Of a stretch of DNA of 64,000 nt, positions 27,277-37,172 are shown piece by piece. The number at the start of each line of letters is the position of its first letter. The stretch's first letter is position 1. The stretch spans positions 1 to 64,000 of the forward strand of contig PDTL01000016.1 in assembly GCA_002748835.1 (NCBI GenBank), written 5' to 3'. The translations under genes and the position numbers were made by a program. Source of the stretch: Deltaproteobacteria bacterium. GTDB lineage: Bacteria; Desulfobacterota; Desulfobacteria; Desulfobacterales; GCA-2748835. The notes beneath the pieces were generated by a model, which searched no databases, was not told the DNA's origin, and worked only from the letters and a program-made list of their open reading frames with translations.

Positions 27277-27881
27277 TCACTCTCGTTCAAAAAAACAGTA
27301 AGGCCATGAACTTGGTCTCGCTGCGCTTGGATGTTTGGTAATAACATCAACTTTAGCACCAGAAGAACCAGTAAATGGGCCTATCCAGTTAAACATGGAG
27401 CTGTCAAACCAATACTTCTTCACTTCATATTCTCCGCCAAATTTTTCATGCCCATATACTGTCCATCAAGTAAGATGCAGCTTTTCCTGCATTCTGCAGA
27501 TCCAAGGCCTCCCTCTTGTGTTTCAATCTACACTATCCCGAGAAATATTTTTAACAGTCCAACGTGCATCCTCATCAAACAAAAATAATATGCCAAAATT
27601 AAAACTAAAACTTCTGTTTGTTAGTGATTTTTCTAACACCACTACCGATTCATGAATTTTGTCGTCCGTAGGAAGATCGAAAAAAATAGAATTTGTTAAA
27701 GGCGGAATATCATCAACCCAACTGGCGGTTCTTTTTTAAACCCCTCCACCCGATAAACAAAGATGGTTCGTGTATTACTGCTTTTAAAAACAATGTAATC
27801 CGATTTTCGTGGCATAAAAAAACAGCCAGATAAGACAATGACAAAAGAAACAATAATAACTTTTTCAACAACTTTATGCAT
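27277..27881 (-). pseudogene. Frameshifted lipoprotein gene (about 201 codons if repaired)
   Basis: The ATG at 27881 begins a lipoprotein signal (MHKVVEKVIIVSFVIVLSGC). The frame breaks at a six-T run on the plus strand (27732-27737). In the next frame a coherent sequence follows (SWVDDIPPLTNSIFFDLPTD ... FDEDARWTVKNISRDSV) to a stop at 27523. A further one-base shift there and another at 27432-27436 would join IETQEGGLGSAECRKSCILL and KKFGGEYEVKKYWFDSSMFN, ending at 27277. One gain, one loss and one gain of a base give exactly 202 codons. Either a decaying gene or assembly indels. No family recognised. Confidence 0.6.
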
Positions 27882-28696
27882 GATTATATACCTCGCTAAC
27901 GTTTAAAAACATCGAAGTGTCGAATATTTTGCATGCAGGATTAATGGTGGGCTGCTCGAACCAGGTATCTGAAGGATAGGCGTAAGTCGTCTTCTCAAAA
28001 AACCTGTCAAACTTTTTCTTACTTTTTTATCAACTTTTTCTTTCTTTTTTTTATCAAAAGGGTGAGCAGTTACCACCCAAATAAATATCCCGGATTTTGT
28101 ATCACTTGGTATTATTGGGATCTGATGATATCTTTTTTTTGTTTTTAAAGCTATTAGACTGAATATATTCCTGATAGATAGAATCATTAAAATATTTACC
28201 AAAATATTTCCTTGCCAAATTTTTAGAAATTCTTAGTTCTTGTATTGATTTTTCTTTAAGTCCTTTTTCTAAATATAATTCACTAAGAATGTATCGAATT
28301 TCAGATTCATTGAGAGATTTATTCTCCTCTAATGGCGCTGCAATATCACAGTAATATCTACTTGATTTTAAAGATTGTTCTAAATACAAAATTGAAGCTT
28401 CCAAATTCCCCTGCGAATATTGAGAAGCGGAAAGAAAATACAAAAGAATTTTGTCTTCGCCCCAACCATCCTCCATCAGTTTTTTTGAAATCCTTACAAC
28501 TTCATCATCAAAGTTATTCTGGAGTAGGCTTGACAATATTGTCAATTGAGTATGACACAAAAACCAATCAATATTAATGTTAATATACAACTCTTTTTTT
28601 TTCTTTAGAACACTCATCGGAAAAACCATTTTTACAAAAAAAACAAGCCACGACTATTGTTAACACCAATAAGATAAAATATTTTTTCTTTTTCAT
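27874..28696 (-). pseudogene. Frameshifted exported TPR-like protein gene
   Basis: The ATG at 28696 gives a signal peptide (KKKKYFILLVLTIVVACFFC). The frame is lost in a nine-T run (28594-28602). The longest intact piece, 28102-28629, encodes a helical protein with TPR-like repeats (YSQGNLEASILYLEQSLKSS, ILSELYLEKGLKEKSIQEL). Shifts at an eight-T run (28133-28140) and a five-T run (28013-28017) would extend it through RYHQIPIIPSDTKSGIFIWV and TYAYPSDTWFEQPTINPAC to a stop at 27874. The repaired length is 274 codons. The 3' end overlaps the next gene's start by 8 nt. Strongly AT-rich. Confidence 0.55.
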
Positions 28697-28721
28697 TTTA
28701 ACACCATAACTCAGGTATGTA

Positions 28722-30386
28722 TTAACACGACCCCATAACGGCCTGGTAAAAATCATTGCCTTTATCATCCACCAGAACAAACGCCGGGAACTGTGAAACC
28801 TCAATCCGGAACACGGCTTCCATGCCCAGGTCCGCATGATCGATCACGGAAACGCGGCGGATGCAGTCTCTGCCCAGGCGTGCGGCCGGTCCGCCGATGG
28901 AGCCGAGATAAAAACCGCCATGGGTTTGGCAGGTCCGGGTGACACTGGCTGACCGGTTTCCCTTGGCCAGGGTCACCAGGGAACCGCCGTGTTTCTGGAA
29001 TGTCTCCAGATACGGATCCATACGCCCGGCTGTAGTGGGACCAAAGGCGCCGGCCGCATACCCCGCCGGCGTCTTGGCGGGTCCGGCATAATAGATGATG
29101 TTATCCTGCAGGTACGCCGGCAGCCGGCCATGGGTTTTCAGGTGTTCCGCGATCCTTGCATGGGCCATGTCCCGCGCCACCACCATGGGTCCGTTCAACA
29201 AGAGCAGGGTGCCCACCGGGCAGGCGGACAGCTGCTCGCGCAGCCGGTCCATGGGCTGGTTCAGATCCATGTGCACCGGCGGGACATCCGGTGCAGGTTC
29301 TGGCGTGGGCAGATACTGGGCCGGATCGGTTTCCAGCTGTTCCACAAACAGACCGTCTGCGTCGATTTTGGCAAGAATGTTCCGGTGCGCGCTGCAGCTG
29401 ACCCCAATGCCAATGGGGCAGGAGGCGGCATGGCGCGGCAGCCGGATCACCCGCACATCATGGCAGAAATACCGGCCCCCGAACTGGGCGCCGATACCAA
29501 ATTCCTGGGTGGCGGCAAGCAGTGCCGCTTCCAGTTCCGGCACCCGAAACGCCCTGCCCCCGCTGTTTCCGGTCACAGGCAGACGGTCCAGGAAACCGGC
29601 GCTGGCCCATTTCACGGTTTTCAAACAGGCATCCGCAGAGGTACCACCGATCACCACGGCCAGGTGATAGGGCGGACAGGCGGCAGTTCCCAGCGCGCGG
29701 ATCTTTTCAACCAGAAACGGGACCAGCCGATCCGGGGACAGGATCGCCCGGGTCTGCTGGTACAACGCGGTCTTGTTGGCAGAGCCGCCACCTTTTGCCA
29801 GGCACAGAAACTGGTAGGAAGCCCCTTTTGCGGCCAGAAGATCAATCTGCGCCGGCAGGTTGGTCCGGGTATTGGTCTCGTCATACAGGCTGAGGGGCGC
29901 CATCTGGGAATACCGGAATGCATGACCGGTATAGGCGGCATGAATCCCCCGGGAAATGGCCCGGTGATCCTCGCCGTCCGTGAGCACCTGGTGCCCTTTG
30001 AACCCGGTGACCAGTGCCGTACCCGTATCCTGGCACAGGGGATACAGGCCGTCTGCCGCGATCACGGCATTTTTGATCATCTCGAGGGCCACAAATCGTT
30101 CATTGACGGTGGTTGTCCTGTCATTGACAATTTGGGCCAGCTGGGCAAGATGCCCTGGGCGCAGATAATGCGCCGCATCGGTAAACGCGGTTTCTGCCAC
30201 ACGGGACAAGGCTGTTGAACTGACCCGCAGATAAGGATCTCCGCCCAGGTGGACGAGCGCGGTGCCGGCATCCCCGATATGCCGGTACGGGGTATTGTCT
30301 GATCCAAGGACAAACAATTCCTGATCCTCAAACACGCCATCCGGCAGGGGCTGTTTTCTGCTGCGTTCGGTGGTTTCAGTCCTCAA
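28722..30386 (-). CDS. Fumarate hydratase, class I (iron-sulfur)
   Basis: Single-chain class I fumarase interconverting fumarate and malate through a labile [4Fe-4S] cluster. The N-terminal (alpha-like) domain has PLCQDTGTALVTGFKG, AKGGGSANKTALYQQ, VVIGGTSADACLKTVKWAS and GIGVSCSAHRNI. The beta-like domain has GTLLLLNGPMVVARDMAHAR and YYAGPAKTPAGYAAGAFGPTTAGRMD. No ATG lies at the expected place. A TTG at 30386, overlapping the mlaA stop, gives 554 residues, close to family length, and a GTG at 30335 is an alternative. A fragment copy lies at 26725-26837. Confidence 0.92.
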   Translation of the reverse strand: MRTETTERSRKQPLPDGVFEDQELFVLGSDNTPYRHIGDAGTALVHLGGDPYLRVSSTALSRVAETAFTDAAHYLRPGHLAQLAQIVNDRTTTVNERFVALEMIKNAVIAADGLYPLCQDTGTALVTGFKGHQVLTDGEDHRAISRGIHAAYTGHAFRYSQMAPLSLYDETNTRTNLPAQIDLLAAKGASYQFLCLAKGGGSANKTALYQQTRAILSPDRLVPFLVEKIRALGTAACPPYHLAVVIGGTSADACLKTVKWASAGFLDRLPVTGNSGGRAFRVPELEAALLAATQEFGIGAQFGGRYFCHDVRVIRLPRHAASCPIGIGVSCSAHRNILAKIDADGLFVEQLETDPAQYLPTPEPAPDVPPVHMDLNQPMDRLREQLSACPVGTLLLLNGPMVVARDMAHARIAEHLKTHGRLPAYLQDNIIYYAGPAKTPAGYAAGAFGPTTAGRMDPYLETFQKHGGSLVTLAKGNRSASVTRTCQTHGGFYLGSIGGPAARLGRDCIRRVSVIDHADLGMEAVFRIEVSQFPAFVLVDDKGNDFYQAVMGSC

Positions 30387-31197
30387 TGGCGGTCTTTCGC
30401 ATCTGCATATACCCGTCCCGGAACGCGGCATAGGGATCAATGGCAGCCTCACGAACGGTATCGATATCCGGATAGCGAAACGACAGAAAGTTAATCGTGT
30501 CAACGCCGGTTGCCGTGACCGTCACCCCGGTGTCATCAACGATATACCGGACCGGATTCATAAAATACTCCCCCACGGTTCCCACTGCATCCCGAAGTGT
30601 CGAGGGGCCGAGCAGCGGAAGCACCAGATAACAGCCGTCCCCCACCCCGTAAACCGCCAGCGTCTGGCCCAGATCTTCATCCTGGGGCAGGCGGCCGAAA
30701 TGGGTGCGCGCCGGATCCATAAAACCGCCCAACCCGGCGATGGTATTGACCATGAACCGGCCAAATTCGTTCTCAAACCGATCCGTTTTCCGTTGGAGCA
30801 GCGCATTGATCATCCGCACCGGCGCACCCAGGTTGCTGAAAAAATTTTTCAGCCCGGTCCGCGCCACATCCGGTACCACGATACCCCATCCTTTCGCCAC
30901 CGGCCGGAGCACCCAGTCGTACATCACATTATTAAAGCTGAAAATGACACGGTTCACCGGATAGAGGGGATCCGAAACCGTCGATGCGGCCTTTTCATCC
31001 GCAAATTCCGCTTCAAATCCGATATCGTCTTCAAAAGAAAAATCATCTGCTTCACTCATGGCCGGATCGTCCATCAGATCCAGGCTGTCTACGGCCAGTG
31101 CCGGCAGGCTCCAGATCAGGCACAACAGCAGAACAACCGCCAGCCGCCAGACGTTATCGTTAGGCTGTATCATCCTGTCCGTCCTTTCTTTCCTCAT
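30376..31197 (-). CDS. mlaA: MlaA (VacJ) family lipid-asymmetry protein
   Basis: Outer-membrane component that removes mislocalised phospholipid from the outer leaflet in the Mla pathway. 273 residues with a signal sequence (LAVVLLLCLIWSLPALA), an acidic linker and the MlaA core. The core holds DPLYPVNRVIFSFNNVMYDW, GLKNFFSNLGAPVRMINALL, RFMVNTIAGLGGFMDPA and YLVLPLLGPSTLRDAVG. The signal has no clear lipobox cysteine, unlike E. coli MlaA. The start overlaps the aminopeptidase stop (ATGA). An ATG at 31173 is an alternative. No mlaBCDEF genes are nearby. Confidence 0.92.
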   Translation of the reverse strand: MRKERTDRMIQPNDNVWRLAVVLLLCLIWSLPALAVDSLDLMDDPAMSEADDFSFEDDIGFEAEFADEKAASTVSDPLYPVNRVIFSFNNVMYDWVLRPVAKGWGIVVPDVARTGLKNFFSNLGAPVRMINALLQRKTDRFENEFGRFMVNTIAGLGGFMDPARTHFGRLPQDEDLGQTLAVYGVGDGCYLVLPLLGPSTLRDAVGTVGEYFMNPVRYIVDDTGVTVTATGVDTINFLSFRYPDIDTVREAAIDPYAAFRDGYMQMRKTAIED

Positions 31198-32501
31198 GTC
31201 GCGATTCCCGGCAGCGCATCCGCATCCAGAAACGCGGTCAGCACCTGGTTGAGATAATAGCCGTCACAAACCCCTGCGGTTTCCCTGACCGAATGCATGG
31301 CAAAGGTCGGCACCCCCACATCCACGGTTTTCACCCCGGTTTCCGCTGCGATCAGCGGACCGATGGTACTGCCGCAGGCCATGTCGCTGCGCACCACAAA
31401 CACCTGATGCGGCACATCGGCAGTTCGGCACAACACCCTGAACGCGGCTGCGGTTTCCGCACTGGTGGCGTACCGTTCATTGGCATTGATCTTGATGACC
31501 GGGCCCCGGTTGAGGCGGGGGCCATGGGAGGGGTCATGACGCTCCGCATAATTGGGATGAACACCATGGGCATTGTCTGTAGATACCAGCAGCGAGGCTG
31601 CCATGGCACGGCCATAGGTTTCCGGATCCGGACAGATCCGGGAAAGCACGCTGGTCAGAAAATTCCCCTGGGCGCCGGATACGGACTGGCTCCCCACTTC
31701 CTCGTGGTCCGTGCAGACCAGGATGGCAGGCAGGTTTCCGCTGCTTTCCACGAGGGCCGTCAATCCGGCATAACAGCTGAGCAGATTATCCAGACGGCCG
31801 CCTACCAGAAACTCCTGGTTCAGTCCGGCCCGACCTAACGGCTGCACATCATAAAGACACAAATCATAGCCCAGCACCGTCACAACATCAGGTACCGACA
31901 GTTTCACTTGTTCGAGAAGTATCTGCCCAAACGGACGCGGTACCCCGTTTTCCGGTGTCTGAAGAAGAATCGGCGGCAGGTGGGTTTGTTTGTTGATCAC
32001 CCGGTTTTCGTTCACCCCCCGGTCCAGGTGAATCGCCAGGCTGGGAATCAGGGCAACTGGCTCTGAAAAATCGACCAGCACGGTTTTGAACCGGCCCTCC
32101 GCGTCTTCACAGGTCACCCGTCCGGCAATGGAGAGTTCCCGGTCAAACCAGGGATTGAGCAATGCCCCGCCGTAGACCTCGACCCCGAGACGGGTATAGG
32201 AATGACTATTCAGATCCGGGTTTGGCTTGATCCGCAGCCCCGGGCTGTCCGTGTGCGCGCCCATGATCCGGAACCCGGTTTCCGCAGGAACCCCGTCGCC
32301 CATCCGAACGGCAATCAGGCCCCCGTGATTCCGAATCACGACATACTTCCCCCCGGGTTCCAGATGCCAGGCGTCGGATTCTTTCAAAAGTTCATATCCG
32401 TTTTCCCTGAGCCGGGCCAGCATGTTCGCCGCTGCATGCCAGGGCGTTGGAGAGGCGTTTATAAAAGCTTCCATTCCCCGGTTAAACGCATCCATGTTCA
32501 T
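31194..32501 (-). CDS. M18 family aminopeptidase
   Basis: Cytoplasmic dizinc aminopeptidase of the aspartyl-aminopeptidase family (ApeB/Lap4 type). 435 residues with the metal and catalytic motifs GAHTDSPGLRIKPN, DNLLSCYAGL, CTDHEEVGSQS (catalytic Glu and metal Glu) and a C-terminal MACGSTIGPLIAAETGVKTVDVG...AMHSVRE. Length and motif order are typical. A second ATG two codons in is possible. It lies 29 nt after parC and is coupled to mlaA. Confidence 0.93.
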   Translation of the reverse strand: MNMDAFNRGMEAFINASPTPWHAAANMLARLRENGYELLKESDAWHLEPGGKYVVIRNHGGLIAVRMGDGVPAETGFRIMGAHTDSPGLRIKPNPDLNSHSYTRLGVEVYGGALLNPWFDRELSIAGRVTCEDAEGRFKTVLVDFSEPVALIPSLAIHLDRGVNENRVINKQTHLPPILLQTPENGVPRPFGQILLEQVKLSVPDVVTVLGYDLCLYDVQPLGRAGLNQEFLVGGRLDNLLSCYAGLTALVESSGNLPAILVCTDHEEVGSQSVSGAQGNFLTSVLSRICPDPETYGRAMAASLLVSTDNAHGVHPNYAERHDPSHGPRLNRGPVIKINANERYATSAETAAAFRVLCRTADVPHQVFVVRSDMACGSTIGPLIAAETGVKTVDVGVPTFAMHSVRETAGVCDGYYLNQVLTAFLDADALPGIAT

Positions 32502-32530
32502 CTCACTGCCCTTTCGCTTCCCTCCTGTGG

Positions 32531-34810
32531 CTACCCCAATGCCGGTGCCGGTGCATCCGGTGCCGTGAATTCCAGACGTGACACCTTCTGAAATCCCCGG
32601 GGCAGTTTCGCGCCCCGGCGGCCCCGTTCTCCCACAAACTGTTCCAGGTTCCCCGGTTTCAGGGTCAGGTGCCGTTTTCCGGCATGGATCACCAGGGACA
32701 CCCCGTGGGGGATGACCCTGAGATGGGTCATCAGCTCGATCCGCGCCATTGCCCGGTCTGCCTTGATATCGATGATCTTGTTTCCTTTGCCCCGGGGCTG
32801 AATCGGGAGTTTGGACACGGGAAAGACCAGCATCCGGCCTTCATTGGTCACAGCAACCAACAGATCGGATGCCACATCATCAATGCGGATGGGAACCATG
32901 GGCACCGCGCCCTTGGGTATGGTAATCAGGGCTTTCCCCCCCCGGTTTTTGGCGATGAGCTCTGAAAACCGTGTGATAAAACCGTACCCGGCATCTGTGG
33001 CAAACAGATACAGCTGATCCGGTGCATCCATGAGCATGCTGTAAAAAGCGCAATCCGCCTGCAAATTCAGGCGTCCGGTCAGGGGTTCGCCCTGGCCCCG
33101 GGCTGACGGCAGGGTATGGGCGGCCAGAGAATAGCTTCTGCCCGAGGTATCGAGAAAGACCACATCCTGGTTACTGCGCCCTCTGGCAAAGGTGAGGCAG
33201 GCATCCCCGGCCTTGTAGCTCAGGCGCTCGGGATCCAGCTCATGCCCTTTACCGGACCGCACCCAGCCTTTGGCAGACAAGACCACGGTCACCGGTTCCG
33301 TGGGCCTGAGGTCGGTCTCGCTCAGAGCATGCGCTTCGGCGCGTTCCACAATAGGTGACCGGCGGTCGTCCCCGTACTTCTGGGCATCAGCGGCCAACTC
33401 CTTCCGGATCAGGGACCGGAACCGGGTTTCAGATCCCAGAATCGCCTCAAGTTCATCCCGGGTTTCCGCCAGTTCATCCTGTTCCCCCCGGATCTTCATC
33501 TCTTCAAGCCTGGCCAGATGCCGCAATTTAAGCTCCAGAACGGCTTCCGCCTGAATATCGCTCAGACCAAAGCGCTGCATGAGGATGGGTTTGGGATGGT
33601 CATGGTTCCGTATAATCTCGATCACTTCATCAAGATTGAGAAAGGCGATGAGCAGGCCTTCGAGAATGTGCAGCCGTTTTTTCACCTTTTCCAAGCGGTA
33701 TTCGAGACGCCGGGTCACCACCGTGCAGCGGTAGGTTAGCCATTCGCTGAGCAGCTCGTGCAGGGGTTTGATCCGGGGGCGGCCGTCCAGGCCGATGAGA
33801 TTGAGGCGGACTCGGAAACTCTTTTCAAGATCCGTGGTGGCAAACAGATGATTGAGCAGGGCGATTTTGTCCACCCGGTTTGATTTGGGAACAATCACAA
33901 TCCGGGTCGGATCCTCATGGTCGGACTCATCCCTTATATCTGCCACCATGGGAAGCTTTTTCGCCACCATCTGACCGGCAATCTGCTCCATGACCCTGGC
34001 GCCCGACACCTGATGGGGCAGGGCCGTGATCACGATTTCCCCGTTTTCCGACGCGTGAACCGCCCGCATGCGCACAGAGCCCGTGCCGGTCCGGTAGATT
34101 TCCTTGAGCTCGTCACGGCTGGAGACAATCTCTGCCCGTGTGGGAAAATCCGGCCCGGGCAGGAACCGGCAGAGGGTATCTGTATCCGCATCCGGATGAT
34201 CCAGCAGGTACATGCAGGCATCAGCCACTTCCCTGGCATTGTGGGGCGGAATATCCGTTGCCATGCCCACGGCAATACCGGTGGCGCCGTTGAGCAGGAT
34301 ATTGGGCAGCCGGGCCGGCAGCACCACCGGTTCTTCGAGGGTTCCATCAAAATTCGCGGTCCAGTCCGCAGTCCCCTGCCCCAGCTCGGACAACAGGATT
34401 TCCGCGTATTTTGAGAGTTTGGCTTCCGTATACCGCATGGCGGCAAAGGATTTGGGGTCATCCTGTGCCCCCCAGTTTCCCTGGCCGTCCACCAGCGGGT
34501 ACCGGCAGGTGAACGGCTGGGCCAGGTGTACCATGGCTTCATAGCAGGCCGTATCTCCGTGGGGATGGAATTTACCGAGCACATCACCCACCGTACGGGC
34601 TGATTTTTTGTATTTTGCCGCCGCACTGAGCCCCAGCTCAGACATGGCATAGACAATACGGCGCTGTACGGGTTTCAGGCCGTCGCCCACATGGGGAAGG
34701 GCCCGATCCATAATCACGTACATGGCATAATTGAGATACGCCTGCTCGGTAAACGCTTCCAGGGGAAGGGTTTCTTCGGCACCGGTTGTCAGGTCATGGA
34801 TTTCCTGCAT
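32531..34810 (-). CDS. parC: DNA topoisomerase IV subunit A (ParC)
   Basis: DNA-cleaving subunit of topoisomerase IV, which decatenates daughter chromosomes. 759 residues from the ATG at 34810, which has AGGA upstream. The frame is open to 34858 inside parE. The breakage-reunion domain contains [20 protein letters not shown], the QRDR-like [12 protein letters not shown] and the catalytic Tyr127 in [13 protein letters not shown]. The C-terminal part is a beta-propeller. Long stretches (for example [13 protein letters not shown] and HVGKR-type C-terminal motifs) strongly resemble gammaproteobacterial ParC rather than GyrA. The partner is parE, 11 nt upstream. Confidence 0.95.
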   Translation of the reverse strand: MQEIHDLTTGAEETLPLEAFTEQAYLNYAMYVIMDRALPHVGDGLKPVQRRIVYAMSELGLSAAAKYKKSARTVGDVLGKFHPHGDTACYEAMVHLAQPFTCRYPLVDGQGNWGAQDDPKSFAAMRYTEAKLSKYAEILLSELGQGTADWTANFDGTLEEPVVLPARLPNILLNGATGIAVGMATDIPPHNAREVADACMYLLDHPDADTDTLCRFLPGPDFPTRAEIVSSRDELKEIYRTGTGSVRMRAVHASENGEIVITALPHQVSGARVMEQIAGQMVAKKLPMVADIRDESDHEDPTRIVIVPKSNRVDKIALLNHLFATTDLEKSFRVRLNLIGLDGRPRIKPLHELLSEWLTYRCTVVTRRLEYRLEKVKKRLHILEGLLIAFLNLDEVIEIIRNHDHPKPILMQRFGLSDIQAEAVLELKLRHLARLEEMKIRGEQDELAETRDELEAILGSETRFRSLIRKELAADAQKYGDDRRSPIVERAEAHALSETDLRPTEPVTVVLSAKGWVRSGKGHELDPERLSYKAGDACLTFARGRSNQDVVFLDTSGRSYSLAAHTLPSARGQGEPLTGRLNLQADCAFYSMLMDAPDQLYLFATDAGYGFITRFSELIAKNRGGKALITIPKGAVPMVPIRIDDVASDLLVAVTNEGRMLVFPVSKLPIQPRGKGNKIIDIKADRAMARIELMTHLRVIPHGVSLVIHAGKRHLTLKPGNLEQFVGERGRRGAKLPRGFQKVSRLEFTAPDAPAPALG

Positions 34811-34821
34811 GGTTTTGTTTC

Positions 34822-36735
34822 CTAAGCCTCTGCTTGATCGCCTTTTTTCTCCAGCCATGTCCGCCGGTCAGCTGCCCGTTTCTTGGCAAGCAGCATGTCC
34901 ATGACTTCATGGGTGGTGGTTTCCGATTCCAGTACCAGTCGTATCAGGCGACGGGTATCGGCTGACATGGTGGTTTCCCGGAGCTGGAGGGGATTCATCT
35001 CGCCCAGCCCCTTGAACCGCTGAACATTCACTTTTTTGCCGTTCCCTGAGAGTTTCTTGAGCCGGCTGTCTTTTTCCGCTTCATCAAGGGCATACCAGAC
35101 GTCTTTTCCGCAGTCGATGCGGTACAGGGGTGGCATGGCCACATATACATGCCCGGCGCGCACCAGGGCGGGAAAATGCCGCACAAAAAGCGCGCAGATC
35201 AGGGTGGCAATATGCAGACCGTCCGAGTCTGCGTCCGCCAGAATGCAGATTTTTCCGTACCGGAGCCCGGACAGATCCGCAGTGCCCGGATCCACGCCCA
35301 CGGCCACGGCAATGTCGTGAATTTCTTTGGAACTCAGCAGGGAGGCGCCGTCCACTTCCCAGGTATTGAGTATTTTACCGCGCAGGGGCATAACCGCCTG
35401 ATACTGCCGGTCCCGGGCCTGTTTGGCCGAACCGCCGGCCGAATCTCCTTCCACGAGAAACAGCTCGGTCATCCGGGTATCCTGACTCACGCAGTCAGAC
35501 AATTTCCCGGGCAGGGCTGGGCCAGCGCCGACTTTTTTCCGCGCCACCTGCTTGCCAGCCCGAATCCGCTTCTGGGCATTGGAGATGGCCATCTCGGCCA
35601 GGTGTTCGCCCACCTCGGTATGCTGGTTCAGCCAGAGGCTGAAGGCATCCTTGATCACCCCGGAGACAAACCCGGCGCTTTCCCGGGAAGAGAGTCGTTC
35701 TTTCACCTGGCCGGAAAACTGCGGATCCTGCATTTTCAACGAAAGAATATAGCTGCACCCGTCCCAGATATCGTCCGGGGCCAGTTTGATCCCTTTGGGG
35801 ATGAGATTCCGGAACTCGCAGAATTCCTTGATCGAGGCCAGCAGGCCGGACCGGAACCCGTTCACATGGGTCCCGCCCTGGAGCGTGGGGATCAGGTTCA
35901 CATAGCTTTCGCCCACCGACTCGCCGCCTTCGGGAAGCCAGGTCACGGCCCAGGAAAGCGTTTCCCCATCGCCTTCCATTTCCCCGACAAACGGCGGATC
36001 TGGCAGCTGGACATAGGCTTCCAGACGTTCGGTGAGATAATCTCTCAAACCGTCTTTGAACAGCCAGGTATCGGTCTCTCCAGCAGCTTCATCAGTAAAG
36101 GAGACGGTCAGCCCCGGGCAGAGGACGGCTTTTGCGCGCAGGTTGTGCCGCAGTCGGGTGGTGGAAAATTTCGGGATATCAAAATAAGCAGCATCGGGCC
36201 AGAACCGGATCCAGGTGCCGGTGGTCCGTTTCCCGCAGGTGCCCACTTCGGTCAACGGTTCCACCCGATCGCCGTTTTCAAAGGCCATGGCATAGATATG
36301 GCCTTCCCGGCGGATTTTCACATCCAGCCGCGTGGACAGGGCATTTACTACCGACACCCCCACCCCGTGGAGTCCGCCGGAAAATTTATAGTTTTTATTC
36401 GAAAATTTGGCCCCGGCATGGAGCTTGGTCAGGATCAGCTCCACCCCGGTCATTCCTTCAGCAGCATTTATATCCACCGGCATGCCCCGGCCATTGTCGC
36501 CCACGGAAAGGGAGCCGTCCGCATGCAGCATCACATCCAGGTGATTGGCAAACCCGGCAATGGCCTCATCCACCCCGTTGTCAATGACTTCCTGGGCCAG
36601 GTGATTGGGCCGTTCGGTATCCGTATACATCCCCGGCCTGCGGCGGACAGGTTCAAGGCCTCTGAGGACCTCAATGGAGGCTGCGTTGTACGTGTCTGAT
36701 CCGGGCGTCTGCCCGTTTATGTCTATGGGATCCAT
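34822..36735 (-). CDS. parE: DNA topoisomerase IV subunit B (ParE)
   Basis: ATPase subunit of topoisomerase IV. 637 residues with the GHKL fold ([40 protein letters not shown]), a transducer domain, and the Toprim domain ([46 protein letters not shown]). The C terminus is [19 protein letters not shown] ... [11 protein letters not shown]. The insert-free architecture and these strings match ParE of the gammaproteobacterial type. The ribosome site TAAGGAGGGG is strong. It is followed directly by parC. Confidence 0.96.
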   Translation of the reverse strand: MDPIDINGQTPGSDTYNAASIEVLRGLEPVRRRPGMYTDTERPNHLAQEVIDNGVDEAIAGFANHLDVMLHADGSLSVGDNGRGMPVDINAAEGMTGVELILTKLHAGAKFSNKNYKFSGGLHGVGVSVVNALSTRLDVKIRREGHIYAMAFENGDRVEPLTEVGTCGKRTTGTWIRFWPDAAYFDIPKFSTTRLRHNLRAKAVLCPGLTVSFTDEAAGETDTWLFKDGLRDYLTERLEAYVQLPDPPFVGEMEGDGETLSWAVTWLPEGGESVGESYVNLIPTLQGGTHVNGFRSGLLASIKEFCEFRNLIPKGIKLAPDDIWDGCSYILSLKMQDPQFSGQVKERLSSRESAGFVSGVIKDAFSLWLNQHTEVGEHLAEMAISNAQKRIRAGKQVARKKVGAGPALPGKLSDCVSQDTRMTELFLVEGDSAGGSAKQARDRQYQAVMPLRGKILNTWEVDGASLLSSKEIHDIAVAVGVDPGTADLSGLRYGKICILADADSDGLHIATLICALFVRHFPALVRAGHVYVAMPPLYRIDCGKDVWYALDEAEKDSRLKKLSGNGKKVNVQRFKGLGEMNPLQLRETTMSADTRRLIRLVLESETTTHEVMDMLLAKKRAADRRTWLEKKGDQAEA

Positions 36736-36820
36736 ACCCCTCCTTACCGGGTATCGGAAAAGATAACTTCAACCCCGGTTCCGCAGGTCCGGCAGCCGGG
36801 TACGTCACGTGTACCCTCCC

Positions 36821-36849
36821 TGATTATGCCATCTGATCTTTTCTGTCAA
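36821..36849 (-). promoter_or_regulatory. Probable parE-parC promoter
   Basis: The minus strand has TTGACA (36844-36849), a 17-nt spacer and TAATCA (36821-36826), about 85 nt before the parE ATG. The -35 is perfect. A CATAAT overlapping two bases upstream is an alternative -10. Confidence 0.45.
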
Positions 36850-37172
36850 TTTTTGCGTCTTTTCCCGGCTCAATCCTGATGCGCTCGTAAAAAGTCAGCA
36901 AGTCCGGTGAACCCATGGTCTATCTCCCCTAATGCATTGGACGGTTTCCCGTAGATGATGTTGGAAAGGATTGCATGGGTAAAAACGCTGAAGGGGTTTT
37001 CATTGTTCTATTTTGTGGATATGCGGGGATATACCGCCATGAGAACCCCCGGCATAATCCGGATGCACACACGGATACCCTGAATGATGCCGCACTGATG
37101 AAAGGTCTTACCGACGATTACGGGGATGTGATTCAGGCCGGGACCGGGGTACGGCCGAAAGACGACCGATGG
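36850..37172. other. Gap between parE and the LRR lipoprotein gene
   Basis: A plus-strand frame from 36975 has an acceptable ribosome site (GGAAAGGA). Its first 70 residues (YAGIYRHENPRHNPDAHTDT and so on) look protein-like, but it runs into the 3' end of the lipoprotein gene on the other strand and resembles no family I know. It may be a gene fragment. I do not call it a gene. Confidence 0.3.

Noticed and set aside
27331..27655. Two plus-strand frames of 85 and 106 codons
   Set aside because: They overlap the better-supported frameshifted lipoprotein on the minus strand, and neither has a ribosome site or domain.
27725..27745. Programmed -1 frameshifting at the A run of the lipoprotein gene
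   Set aside because: The zero-frame codons do not form a proper X XXY YYZ slippery heptamer, and several other breaks occur in the same gene.
27903..28202. Minus-strand frame of 99 codons taken as a separate gene
   Set aside because: Its middle part fits as the continuation of the frameshifted TPR-like gene, while its start lies inside that gene. Its last third is out of frame with the better ending.
28989..30218. Plus-strand frame of 409 codons over fumarase
   Set aside because: Antisense shadow; no start context and no recognisable domain.
35149..36699. Plus-strand frame of 516 codons over parE
   Set aside because: Antisense shadow of parE with proline/histidine/glycine-rich, low-structure translation.
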